From the NCBI GenBank assembly GCA_028023455.1, contig JAQFVV010012507.1, positions 2,429,456-2,493,455 of the forward strand: a DNA stretch of 64,000 nt, read 5' to 3'. This DNA is from Epiperipatus broadwayi (taxonomy: Eukaryota; Onychophora; Udeonychophora; Euonychophora; Peripatidae). The position numbers and the translations under genes were made by a program. This document shows, one piece after another, positions 1 through 11,819 of the stretch. The notes beneath the pieces are model-generated. The model was not told where the DNA came from and did not search any database. It was given only the letters and a program-made list of their open reading frames with translations. Numbering within the stretch: position 1 is the stretch's first letter; each line of letters begins with the position of its first letter.

Positions 1-2928
1 TATTTGGGAATAAATAATGATAACATAAGTTACAATGAAATGTGAAGATGGATAAATGTCCATTTAATTCGGTCTCAATGTCATTAGTTTATTATTTTAA
101 AAAAAAATTCTATGCCAATAATTTTCTATGCTTTAGATGTTTAAAAGCAATGAAATGAGGATTAAGATGTCTGCATATTATACTGTTAAGTTTTATTTTT
201 GGAACTCAATTGAAATGTAGATATATATAAAGAATATTAAGATTTTTCAAAAAAAAAACGTGTTATTATATTAATGAGGCGTTAACAAATTACTCTTGAC
301 GTTTATGTCCGTGTGTTTGTTGAATGGGGAAAATATTTTAAATGATTAAAATTTAGTACATATTGAGTAACTTCTATAAATAAAAGCATTCTTTTCCTGT
401 TGGAGTAATACTTCGAACAGTATAGGATTAAACAAAATGTGTTTCAGTATTTGCAATTTTATTAAAAAAAATGATTGTAATAAGAATAATTTAAGAATGC
501 TTTTTTTTTTTACTATTTTGTGTGTTTGAATGAGCTTGAATTTTTAACAGATGATATTTGTGTGTATATATATTTATACATAAGATATTGTGGTGCAGAA
601 ATAGCACATTTCCTCTTGCCTATGACGTGAATTTAAATTTTAAACCTTAAAATTATTTGACATTCTGATCATGTTTGGATTTTTTTTTTTTAGTTACTAG
701 CTCTATAGATACTGTAGATAACTTCATTATCTGATTTGGCCTGGAAAATGTTAGATTAATTTGGTTTTAAGAGAACCTGTATTCCCACTGGTTATTTAAT
801 TCAGGTTCAGTAATGTAATAATTTTTCTCTAAAAAAAAAAAAAAAGAAGCTTAAAATGTTATTTCAGAAATAATCCAATTAGAAAAATGAACTACAAGAA
901 GCTATAAAATTGTACTGTACATTATTTGTAATGGAATTATCAATAAATTATGAGTGAATTTTGTAAAAAAGCATGTGATCTTTAAAAGAAAATTGGAATA
1001 AAACGATTGAAATTACTTTCCTTAAACATTTTTTGTGCAATAAAAACAAAAAAACATCTGTAAATAATTTAATTTCAATAATAAGTATCTTAGTTATTTT
1101 TTTTTACAGTTCTGGTTTTGTCTATATCGTATGTTGTAATCTGCTTGAAATAAAAAGTGTGTGTGTGCGATGAAATTAATAATTAATTAAGCATGCAATA
1201 ATATTGAAACTTGATTGTTGTAATTTATGACTGATATTATTCCATGTATCAACCGAACTAAGAGCAGAAATTGAAATACTTCTGATCGGTTTCGGCAAAA
1301 CTATCAGACAAGTTATATATGTATTCTTCTAAAAATCATTAAGTGAAATAGATGATAAAAAGAAAGTGTCATTGAATAACTTGCATTTGGGAAAAAAAAT
1401 AAAGCAAAGGAACAATTACTAAGCATTTGCGATTTCAGTAATCTTTTAAGTTCATGTTGTAAGAAATTGATACTATCTGCAAATGTGTGAACATTATCAA
1501 ATAGTAATCACAAAATCAAATATTTAGATTATATTTATTCTGTGAAATTTTTATCACAAAGAACATATTGTATAACACATAAAGGATTATGCATATGCAG
1601 ATAATATACATATAATATTTATTACTTATAAAAATAGTATCAAAATTCAATATTTAAAGATGGAAATCTGAGAAAGTTTAGAGAAAGATGAAGAAGCAAG
1701 TGACATTAAATACATGTCTAAGGATATAGTGATAATAACAAAGAATAGAGAAAACAATTTTTTTTAAAGAAATAAATTTCTAAGTTGTGTTAATAATGAA
1801 GGAAGGCAAGAAGTAGTATTATTTCAATAACAAAATTTCCAAATAGTCACATCATTAAAAATTTATATAGAATAATCAATATTTGTTAAACTTCTTGATT
1901 TTTTTTTCAGTCTTGGCAATGGCAATTTTATTAACATTCTACTTAGTCTTAATTTCGGTGAATTGAATAGGTTTTCTAAGAATGTTATAGGTAAGACACA
2001 GTAGTCAGAGAATTAATTTTTCATTCTGTTGTTAAGTATCATTTTACTGATTTATAAAAGAATTTAATGAATTATTTTGCAGTTTAAAATTATTTCCCTT
2101 GCGATGGATGTATTTTGATGTTTTGCAGAACATGTCAAATATTGTGGATATTATGAATACCCTAGAGAACAAAATTATTATTTTTTACTCTTTTATTTTT
2201 AATTTTTATCTTAAGAATTTTTTTTTTTTTAAATTACATATATTTTTTCTTCATATTAAAAGTAATCATTTTCTCCTTATTCCTTTTCTAATTTTATTCA
2301 TCGTTTACTTTTTTAAATAATTTATGTATAATTGCTTTTACTTATAACAAGTGTATCAATTTGTATTTTCATGTCATTTATTTTTAATATTTTTGATAAT
2401 CATAAAATCAAAATTGTCTAAAATGTGTCTATTAATTATCATAAGATTTTGTAACAATTTGCTTATTTCTAGATTAAAATAGTTAATAAATAGCTCTGTA
2501 ATACAATTGATCATTTATATATATATATTTATTTGTGGATTAAAAGAATAATTTTTTTATATTATTCTCTATTGAGATTGAAACAACTATGTTTAAATCT
2601 TTTTTCTAAAGGAAAATTCATAGTACATATTAGCATAACTGTAATTATTATGTTACACGTCTCTTTTTTTGAATTCAATCTTTTCAATGCTATTATATTC
2701 TTGAAGCTATTCTACAAAAAACTAATTAGATATGATGTATATCTAATAAGCTTTAGAAATGCTTATATAACTATTGTTTACAAGCACAAACTAATATATA
2801 TATGGTTGTGTATGTGAAAAGAGTAATAGAAATATGAAATCGCATAACATTATATTAAAAAATTTTTTTTTTCTTTTTTGATATTTTAAACTGGAGAAGT
2901 TTTATAGGTTCTGTTTTTTATCTTTTAG
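1..2928 (+). other. Upstream intronic sequence, AT-rich
   Basis: This stretch precedes the first PDZ exon. It is AT-rich with many homopolymer T/A runs and stop codons in all frames, as expected of intron. Apart from the weak exon candidate at 1911-1990 I see no coding block, RNA gene or transposon end. Short ORFs near 2099 and 2533 are low-complexity, F/I/L/Y-rich products of AT-rich DNA. The exon at 2929 starts inside a protein (no start codon, phase-0 acceptor), so the gene must continue upstream of or within this stretch. Confidence 0.6.
1911..1990 (+). other. Weak candidate exon with good splice sites
   Basis: An 80-nt block lies between a strong acceptor (T-rich tract ending in CAG at 1908-1910) and a strong donor (ATAG followed by GTAAGA at 1991). 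One frame is open across it and encodes about 26 residues, starting LGNGNFINILLSLNF. That frame leaves one extra base at the donor. Joined directly to the phase-0 exon at 2929 it would create an immediate stop, so it could only be used with another exon between them. The peptide matches no domain I know. It may be chance. Confidence 0.2.
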
Positions 2929-3081
2929 GAAATTGAAGTGACTCTTATAAAAGATGAAGTAAAAGGACTTGGATTTACAATTCAAAGTATTTCTGCTCTT
3001 AATGCGTGTTACATTAAAAGCATTGTACAGGGACCAGCTCTTGTGGATGGTCGCCTTAGGCCTGGAGATAAATTATTAATG
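2929..3081 (+). CDS. PDZ domain N-terminal half, exon of a PTPN13-like multi-PDZ protein
   Basis: This 153-nt exon encodes 51 residues and is phase 0 at both ends. The acceptor is TTATCTTTTAG just before 2929 and the donor is GTAAGA at 3082. It begins EIEVTLIKDEVKGLGF: the GLGF carboxylate-binding loop is at residues 13-16, and the exon ends DGRLRPGDKLLM, the classical strand just before the VNG turn. The next exon (28742) supplies VNGQDL in the same frame and completes the domain. PDZ domains bind C-terminal peptides of membrane and junctional proteins. From memory the closest match is PDZ4 of PTPN13, which shares CY..., the PA..DGRL.PGD core and the TH...V.LLR helix across the join. FRMPD2 or another multi-PDZ scaffold is possible. 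The start codon and upstream exons are not visible here. Confidence 0.85.
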
Positions 3082-6000
3082 GTAAGACTTTTTGAAAATG
3101 TTTGGTAAATCATTCACATTTTAAAAAGAAGAATTTAATGCAAAAATATTAAGTTAAAATAAATATAATAATTTATATTATTATTTTATTCAATATAGTA
3201 TAAAGTAGTTTACGATTGTTGTTTTTCATTCATCTGACATTAACATAATTTTTAATGATTCCTCAAATGCAGATATTAGTAATCAATTCTTAAAAAATTG
3301 TAAATAAAAAAAAAAAATACAGACTCTTGTTAAGAAGTTTGTTATCGAATGGAAGTATGAAATTCTGTACAGATTTCATTTTAAAATAAAATAAATAATG
3401 AACATATTAAAAAGATTATATCTAATAATGACAGTTCAAGTTTTATACACCTGTACTGACTAGTTGTTATTCCGTGAGACATATATATATATATCAGCAC
3501 ATGTTAATTACATATGCTATAAAGAAAGAATTTATTTATCAAAGGAAATGTTTAAATCATTAACCATTATTGAAAATAATTTACTGTTCCACCATTAATT
3601 TCAATATGTAGTTTCTTTTTTTATTTTTCATATTTTTCTAAAAAATTTTAAAATTTCATTTGTACATAAAATATGGCAATCTTTATGTAGATCTATTAAT
3701 TTCGTTTTGGTATCCAGTTTAAAATTTAAATGGTTGTAACCTATGCTTTTTGAGTTGTTATTGTTTGATTGATTAATTGACATTTATAATGATAGCAAAG
3801 CGATTATTCTTGTATACTAATAAAGTCATATATTGAAGAAACTAGAGAAATTATCTTATAAGAGAATATGAAAGAGAATGTTATTATTGAAAATTAATAA
3901 GCATAATTTAAATAGTAAATATATGTATTTCTTTTAAGAGAAGCATGTGAGACATATCTTATACTGCACACATATACACATGATGTGTATATATGAATTG
4001 CGCTATTGTTAAAAATATTTTAAAATCATTTTCTTTAAGTTAATCTGATTCTATAGTTTTTAATTTTGATTAAATAGACTTTAAAAATCTAACATGTGTT
4101 AAAAGAAAAAAATATTTACTTTTTTTTTTACATAAATTAATTGAAATTTATTTTTTCTAATTTCTATTTTAAAAGATGGTTATTTTTTTTTTGTTGTTAA
4201 ACTTATTAAATTCTTTGCATCAATAGAAATGGGAGAACATATTATGATTAATTAAAACAAGTCTAAATCTATACAAATTTCAACAATGTATTATTCGGTT
4301 AAAATTCTAACATTTTTGTCTCCTTCCCCACTTTCATTCTGTTTAGTTTGAACAATTCTCAGTATTTGTATTTGCTTTTAATATATAGATATACTCAGTC
4401 ATTTCTACCTAAAAACGGAAGCTATGAAAAGAATTTTAGATAAATGCACAAAAACATAACTACATAGAGTATTCTTGGAAAATAAATATTAAATTTATTT
4501 CAAACCATGAAAGTTAAATTATTTGTTTAAAGTAGTCAGACTTTGCAACTCAGAAAGGATGAACTTTATAACAGTAATAAAATATTGCAGGTATCACATT
4601 TAAATGTTTAATTTCTTTTACTTTAATAATGTATAATTCATTATTATTATTTATAAATCAGATATGATCTCATTAAAGCTAGCTAACTATACATTACATT
4701 TTAAAGCTTTCATATATCATCATTTATCAAATTTCTTTAGTTTATGATTTGTATTATCTAAGATAAGATTTATTATATTTTTTTTTTAAATTGCTTCTCT
4801 AAACTTAAATCTTTCATAGGAAAATAATACATAAACGTTTCACATTCAGTACCTTATAAACACTGATGATTATAAAGTGTGAAAGATGGTATCATATTTG
4901 TAGCAGTCTTTGTTAAAGAATTAATAGCTTTTAAATAACAAACTCATATATATTATTTGTTTGTTTTTTTATTTTTTGATAGTATATTTGTTTACCTATT
5001 GAATTTGATATTTTGTTAAAATTGGATATACTTTATTTATATTGCCAATTATTTATTTTGTTTCCGTGATCAAGTTTGTCTTCTCAATGAATTTTGGCTG
5101 GAGGCAAGCAAAATATTTTTAAGCATAAACAGTAGATTATTTAGTCTATTGTTCCTAAATAACTATATTATTGTTATAAATTTAGATAACTATATACACA
5201 TGGACATATAGGCGAAATAGCACATTTTGTTAAAGGTGGCAGCACAATTAGTTGCATAAATTAATTGTGTCATAAACAGTTTAATATAAAGTCAGTTTAC
5301 ACATACTTGTATACTATTATGTTACAGTATATATATGTGAATTTTTAAAATGTATATTGTTATGTTGCAAAAGTAATAAGATTTTTTTTTATTAGTTAAT
5401 ATCTTATTAATTGTTTTGTGAAAGTATGTTATAAAACTGGTGTTTATATTGTTTTTTTTTATTAATAAATTAATTTTATTGTTTTTAATACATAGTTATT
5501 ATTTGATCAAAAATGGAAAGTTTTATGCATTATTATTGTTACTGTATATATATATATACAGTTATTGCTGCTATATAAAGATATATATCTTATTTATTTA
5601 AATAGTTATTATTATACTGATGTCTTATTTCTATTGTGGCATTTGTGTTAATTCTGTAAATACTGTATCATTTATTTTAACTAATTATTAATTGATATAT
5701 ATATATATTTGCATACTTTTTTATTTAATGGTAAAACTTTTTTTAAATGCTTATGTAAAAACCCATATGGCCACTGCATGAGTCCAAATTCGAAAAGACT
5801 GAAATTTGGAAATTTAATCAATTTATGAACAGATTTCAGATTTTTGGTAAATGTCTATTTTTAAGTAGGAATTAAAATCGCAAGTAAAAATAAAATATTC
5901 ACAATCCCATTGTTAGCAAAAATGATGAGCAGTGTTTCACTTGGAAATCTGCTGCTGAGTTTTTAATCTGCAATGAACATGTTATCTTTATTTAAGAAAA

Positions 6001-6117
6001 AAATATTAGTAGTAGTGCAATAGATTATATATTTGTTTTTATTTTATTTAAAATATTTAGTTTATAGGTCAGTTAATGTACACAATGCAAAATCAATACC
6101 ATTCAAAAATAAATATT
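3082..6117 (+). other. Intron 1, 5' part: AT-rich, no recognisable element
   Basis: The first part of the 25.7 kb intron between PDZ exons 1 and 2. It holds only AT-rich sequence with short (AT)n runs. One perfect 22-bp palindrome, ACTGTATATATATATATACAGT with its ends counted, lies at 5541-5562. No ORF with domain-like content was seen on either strand. Confidence 0.7.
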
Positions 6118-6125
6118 ACTTAAAG
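6118..6125. repeat. 8-bp target site duplication, left copy
   Basis: ACTTAAAG immediately precedes the CAGGCGTGTCAAACT terminus of the hAT element. An identical ACTTAAAG lies at 8670-8677 just outside the other end. Eight-base duplications are the hallmark of hAT insertion. Confidence 0.85.
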
Positions 6126-8669
6126 CAGGCGTGTCAAACTCATTCAAACAATGGACCATTTAATGCGACTGGTAAGATTCTAGCACAGGCCTCATCACAC
6201 TTAACAAATTTTCTTAAAATTTTATTTTGAAGTGAAAATGCAGGAATATAGGCGGGGTAATTAAAGCATATTATGTAGTTTAGGGAATTCAGTTCAATAA
6301 CATACACTTGGTATAGTATTGCTTTTATTTAAACATTTATTTGATTACATATTTATAAAACTACAATTTATTGTTTTTACCTGAAACTTGCCAGTACTTT
6401 TTTCATTATGGTAGATAGATATTTATCAGTTAATCTTGATCTGTAAGCTGTTTTATTTAATTTCATGCATGAAAATAATTGCTTACATAAGTATGTACTT
6501 CCAAAAAAGCATAAAATTTGTTCAGCAATTTTTTTAATTTCTGGGTATCTTTCACCTAAATAGGAATATATTTTGGCAGTTCCTACTTCTCGATATTGGT
6601 TTTTTTAAAATCGAATTATTTTGGAAATTAATTAATTCTAGTTGTATGGAAGTCAGAGTTTTCTCAACTTCAAAGGCAAAAGGTCCATTGAAAAGAAAAA
6701 AAATTTCTTCCAACTGTTTGAAAACATCAAAACATTTATCGAATTCATATTTTATTTATTTCGATTTTTCCGGAGTATTGTGAAAACGAGCAACTTTTAT
6801 TTTGTGCTTTTAACTGCTCACACATAGGAAAATACATGAAAACATTCTTTTGCAAGTGATTTTTTAAAAAAATGCAGTTTTTGTACAAAGCTTGCAACTG
6901 CATACTACATGTTTGTTATCAATTGATCTTTGTCTTGCAATGTAATATTAAGATTATTCAGATGGCCTGTAATATATGTTAAAAATGCTAGGTTTTGTAC
7001 CACAATGGATCTTTTATAACCAATATATTTTCATTGTTTTCATCTTTCATTTCAAAAAATAATATTTTCTCCAAAACCAAATGGAAGCTCTTTAGGACAT
7101 TGTGGCAGGGCAATCAACAAACTTCTGTGTAATAAGGAAGATCTTTGAATTCAGATTTTAAATCTTTAAGGAATGAAGTAAATTGGCAATGGTTAAGTGC
7201 TCTTGATTGAATAAAGTTGACTATCTTTGTAACTGTTTTAAGTACTTGGTTCATTTTTAATAATTTTAAAGAGAGAACTTATTGGTGGATGAGGCAATGA
7301 AAAGCTTTGATTTTCGGTTTATCTGGATACATATCTTGTAATTTTTTTGTCAGTCATGATGCAAAATATTTAGGTTCACCCATCATCAATTTAGTGCCAT
7401 CAGTTGTCTCAGTAACAAGCTTATCAAGAGGCAAGTTAAAATTTTCTAAAATGTTCCATATGGCATCAAAAATATATTCACCAGTTGTTCTTCCGTGAAG
7501 AAGGATGAATTCCAACAATTCTTTGGTGATCCTCATGTTATTATCATAACCATGAAAAAAACAGCAACTTATGCAACATCTCTTATATCCATGCTTTCAC
7601 CAATCACAATTGAAAAGAACTGGATTTTGGTAGATATTTCCTGTAGTTGCAAAATGATGTCATCTAACCATTTCAGTAATTCTATCTGCCACCATATTTC
7701 TTGATAATAAGATGTCTCAAAATGCCTGTATCTTTTCTGGATAGAGAAATTTGGTGACTTTTATCATACATTCCTTGATTAAAGAACCATCAGTGAATGA
7801 TTTTGAATGTTTTGTTAATAAATAGTTTATTTCATAACTAGCTCTTGTTACTGATCCATTACTTTTCATGAATTTTGTAAGCACTTCTTGATGGTTAATT
7901 AATGAATTCTTCATTGTTTTTAATTTTTCTTCTCTTATTTTTGCTTAGAAGCATGAAAATTGTTCTTCGTGATTAGTGCTATAATGTTGCTTAATGTTAT
8001 ATTCTTTTGAAACCAAATTGTTTCTTTGTAAATTAAACATCTAATCGTATTGTTCACTTCCACATAAAAATAGTTCAGTTTCCACCTTTCTTGAAATTTT
8101 CTTCCCTCGTCATCAATCTTTCATTTTTTATTTAGCATTGGAAGTGGCATTTTCTGTAATGAAAATAAGGCTTTAGATTTACATTTTAAAAATTAAAAAA
8201 ATTGCAACTAGATTTACTTACATAACCCATAAATTTTTAACACACTGATTGGGCCAAAAAAACTAGCACAACTGCCTTTTGTTATAATTCTAAGAAAAAC
8301 CCAACATCTGCAGATAGAATTGCTATGTTGGTGGCACCAATAGCTGAATAAAGTTTTGCTGGAATGTATTTATGTTCTTGGAAGCACAGCCAGGCATTAT
8401 TAATTTTTCCAGCTTTTGTGTTCATCATATCTCAAATGCTTCATCATCATAAAAGTGTGTTGTCAAAAATATTTAGCTATGTGTGTAACCGAGAACTATG
8501 TATTTAGCCAACAATTATTGTATATATTTTAGTTCATGTAATTAAATAATAAAAGTTTGTTTTTTAAAATTAATTTATTGTTTGCAACATATTCTATTTT
8601 CATTTTATTGCATAGCATCGTAGCTGTGGACTTGCATACAGCCTGCAGGCTGCCAGTTTGACATGGCAT
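6126..8669 (-). mobile_element. hAT (Charlie/GTF2IRD2-like) DNA transposon, 2.54 kb, decayed
   Basis: The left terminus CAGGCGTGTCAAACT and the reverse complement of the right terminus, ATGCCATGTCAAACT, match at 11 of 15 positions. Perfect 8-bp duplications (ACTTAAAG) flank both ends. Between them, on the minus strand, lies a transposase relic recognisable from its N-terminal zinc-finger region to its C-terminal dimerisation region. The length is typical of an autonomous hAT with one transposase ORF. Stops and frameshifts make it inactive. It is an intron insertion in the PDZ gene, opposite in orientation to the host transcript. Confidence 0.85.
6370..8150 (-). pseudogene. hAT-family transposase relic (GTF2IRD2/ZBED-like), frameshifted
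   Basis: Reading the minus strand from about 8150 downwards, blocks typical of Charlie-type hAT transposases appear in order. FQERWKLNYFYVEV (near 8100-8060) resembles the N-terminal BED-like region. ASYEINYLLTKHSKSFTDG lies within 7717-7914. The block ending FFSIVIGESMD (near 7600) corresponds to the first catalytic Asp motif, normally D-E-S-T-D. LLEFILLHGRTTGEYIFDAI and the NLPLDKLVTETTDG block lie in 7354-7536. DPLWYKTLAFLTYITGHLNN lies near 7010-6950, and the hATC-like YVSNYF...LTDQD end near 6520-6440. At least three frame changes and several stops separate the blocks, so no intact protein is made. Family assignment is from remembered domain motifs and order. Confidence 0.8.
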
Positions 8670-8677
8670 ACTTAAAG
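8670..8677. repeat. 8-bp target site duplication, right copy
   Basis: ACTTAAAG, identical to 6118-6125, follows directly on the element terminus that reads GACATGGCAT on the + strand. Confidence 0.85.
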
Positions 8678-9491
8678 TATGATTGGAAAATAATTCAAAA
8701 GTACTAGACAATAAAAAATTGCTGAGAAATAAAACTATTATTTGATATTATCTATTATTACTATTTAAAATAATCAATTTTAAACACAAATGAAACAGAC
8801 AATGTTTCTTTTCTTTATTGGAACTTATGAAGATGTTTCTTTTTATAAAATCATATGATCAATTATTTTATAAAAACTCCACTCAATTGACATTATTACA
8901 TTGCACTACGATAAATATAATTAATTTGCTTATACTGAATGTTATATATATATATATAATTATAATTATAATTGAAATAATATTGCTTATACTGAATGTT
9001 ATAAATTAAAAATTTAAACAAAAGATTTTTAAAATTTTATATATATATATTAACATTCTACCCACAATCTTATTCAATGAATTTAGTGTGTACAAGTTAT
9101 TACCCTAAGCTTTGAGTAGGTATATTTATGAGCAAAGGCCGAAACCCCTCTCAAGCGCCAATCTTATCCATTAATAAGAATTATACCTCTAGAAAGCACA
9201 AAACATAAGTTCCAATGGACACTCTTTGGTTATCTTATCCGAACTAGCTCAATCTCGAGGGTCTGGGAAAACAATGTTTATCTGGAGAACAAATCTATGG
9301 TGATCTTATTTAGAGACATCATATATATATATAATTATAATTTCTATCTGAATCCAATCCTATTGCAATAGCCCACCAGTTAACCGAACCCCAGAATGCA
9401 AATAATATATATAAGTTGTAATTAAATTCCAAGATTTATTAGCACACATATACATATCTCAATTTCTTAAGCATACAATTAATTCATTCCG

Positions 9492-9522
<31 letters not shown>

Positions 9523-10569
9523 AACGAAAGAGTGCGATTACACATCAGAGTTGTATCTTATTAAATAATTTAATAAATTATTAATTACTTTATTTAAATT
9601 GAAATAACACATGCTTCTTAAGCCATTACTAAATGTTCATTTAATGCAGATTAAGAAAATGTCAAAGTTACCTCTTAAGAGTGAATGTTCACGTGCTCAA
9701 GGCTAATAATCTGTAAGCTTACAGTTGAGGGAAGATGTTGGTTTTAACGAAAAGTCATTGCTCCAACTGATGATGACAGGCTCTGAAATATTCTGCCCAA
9801 AACAATCCGTACTAGAGGTTGAGTAGATGGGTTTGACTTAATTGTGAGAGATTCTAGTTGTTTAGCATTCCATGGCCATTACACTTGGTTGACTAAACGG
9901 CAAATCCATAAATAAAATTCAGGCGGGTCCCACAATAGCGGTCCACTGAGCGGTCTGATGACCCACACAATTATTTTTACCTCCACATGTTGACAGAGTA
10001 CATTATGAATATTTTTTTTTAATTAATAATTAGGTTAATCAGTTTATTCTTCTTTCTCTGCTTCTTTCTATCACTTCACTGCTTTTTTTTCTAATTTTAA
10101 ATCACTGAGAAAAGAAATATAGTTCTTTTCTTTAATGCTCTTTAACCTCACTTTTTTTTTCTATTTGTACACTGATGACCAGATCTCAAGAATGCTTTTA
10201 ACTTTCATTGTTCTAAAAATACTAACTTGACCAGTTCTAAGAATTTCGGTGGACAGTCATTAACTGAAACCGCCCACGGCACAACTTTCAATTCTATTTA
10301 TTATTTTCCAACCTTATATGTTTAATGGGTTTTGATTAAGAAACACGCGTTATCATTGACATTTAAGTCTATCTTACGATATTAATAAACAAAATATATA
10401 TTTAAAACACAAATAAATAAAAAAATAACACAACTCTACATATAATCGCTTCTCTACATTCTCACATATAAATCTGTTAGTAATTCTCACACATCATAAT
10501 AACACGTACAACAAATATATATATATATTCATACCTTTAAATGATTAATGTACTCATTCATACTCTTTT
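8678..10569. other. Intron 1: AT-rich repeats and unassigned relic sequence
   Basis: It contains AT microsatellites (8943-8960, 9039-9050, 9498-9521) and, at about 9050-9960 and 10180-10380, stretches with noticeably more G/C than the surroundings. Those stretches look like decayed repeat sequence but show no protein motif or terminal repeats I can name. No ORF with domain content was found. Confidence 0.5.
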
Positions 10570-10670
10570 GTAACAGGTTCGAATGACTATTTATAAATTT
10601 TACCGCATCGACCTATTTCATTCGCAACAACACCGCAATTATCCCCGTATTCGAACCCAGCTACTGTTAC
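10570..10670. repeat. Short inverted repeat with tRNA B-box-like ends
   Basis: GTAACAGGTTCGAAT at 10570-10584 is mirrored by ATTCGAACCCAGCTACTGTTAC at 10649-10670 (22 nt in all, here described by its ends). The right arm carries five extra bases. Both arms contain GGTTCGAA-like sequence, which resembles the T-arm/B box of tRNAs. The same TTCGAA palindromic theme recurs at 46317-46348. It may be a tiny tRNA-derived or MITE-like relic. Confidence 0.45.
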
Positions 10671-10789
10671 AATATATATATAGATATATGAAGGGATTGA
10701 ACTTAAGACATTTCATTCTATATTTATCCTCCACTCCATGTCAAACATTCAATATACATGATCACATGCATGCAAAAAAGATAAATTAT

Positions 10790-10872
10790 TTCCAATATAT
10801 GTATTTTATGCAAAATCAGGATTCATCAGTTGGACTAGATCATAATCTCCTACACACATATATATATATATA
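10790..10872 (+). repeat. Dispersed repeat, copy A (matches 29440-29510)
   Basis: The segment from TATGTATTTTATGCAAAATC through the following CATCAGTTGGACTAGATCAT block to the CTCC(T)ACACATATATA end is clearly related to 29440-29510 in the same orientation, and to 30400-30470 in reverse orientation. It therefore belongs to a repeat family present at least three times here. Its type is unknown; tRNA-like sequence nearby suggests a SINE. Confidence 0.6.
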
Positions 10873-11597
10873 AGCAGTTCTTGGTTTACATTAAGATATT
10901 AATTCCTTAAACTTTACTAGACAGGCTTTAATCTTTTCACCTTTCCAACTATTCAACCATCCATTTCCTTGAAAAAATGGTGATGAAATGCTCAAGCCCT
11001 TATTGGATTTAATATTTTGTTGTCACACCCATGCAATCATCACATCTACAATCCTTTTTATTTAATTTAGTTTAATAATTATTATCAAACCATTTGCCCT
11101 CCCCCCTTTTAATTACTCTTCAGGATTTTCTTAAAACAAATATTAAAGAATCGTTTGTTGGTAAAACTAAATACTAATATATAAAATTGTATACCATCAT
11201 TATGATGTATAAATATAGTTAGCAATACAACAATCAATGTAATATAAATCCATGTAATCTAAATTAATTATTGATTTAAATGTTATATAAATGTAATAGA
11301 CATACACAAACTAATTAATTATACATAATATGTCCTCCCAGGTGCTTTTTTCCATTGTTACTTTAATAAATAAATAAATATTTGTAACATAAAATAATAT
11401 TGTAAATACCATATGTAATCAGATTATATAATTATATGTTATTTCAAGTAGGAATAATGAATTATAAGAAAACATGCTTTCAATTTACAATGACCATTTT
11501 TTAACCTAAAAATTTCTTTCATATAATAATAGTATAGTAATTTACATATTTAATAATTTTTGTAAATATTAATATATAGTTGAAAGATGAAGATAGA

Positions 11598-11815
11598 ATG
11601 AGTACAGAATATAAAGGTAAGACAGATATTGATGCTAAAAATCAGTATAACATGAATGCAGAAGCCAGTGATAAAAATAATTTTGATGTAGAAGCTATTA
11701 ATAGAAATAATTTGAATGCAGAAACCATTGATAAAATAGTATTGATCTAGAAGTTTTCTATATGAAAATAGTATGTATGCAGAAGCTGCAGTTAAAAGTA
11801 ACTTGGACACAGAAG
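11598..11815 (+). repeat. Degenerate ~30-bp tandem repeat, partly open reading frame
   Basis: A + strand frame from ATG 11598 to TAG 11750 encodes 50 residues. The peptide shows a 10-residue periodicity: NMNAEASDKN, NFDVEAINRN, NLNAETIDK. DNA-level echoes with GCAGAAGC and ACAGAAGCC continue to about 11815 beyond the stop. No signal peptide or domain is visible. It may be the relic of a repeat-rich coding sequence or a decayed minisatellite; I cannot assign a function. Confidence 0.45.
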
Positions 11816-11819
11816 CCAT

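Noticed and set aside
2099-2817. ORFs of 73 and 94 codons before the first exon
   Set aside because: F/I/L/Y-rich low-complexity translations of AT-rich intron; no in-frame link to the exon at 2929.
7307-7704. + strand ORFs inside the hAT element
   Set aside because: They are antisense shadows of the minus-strand transposase blocks.
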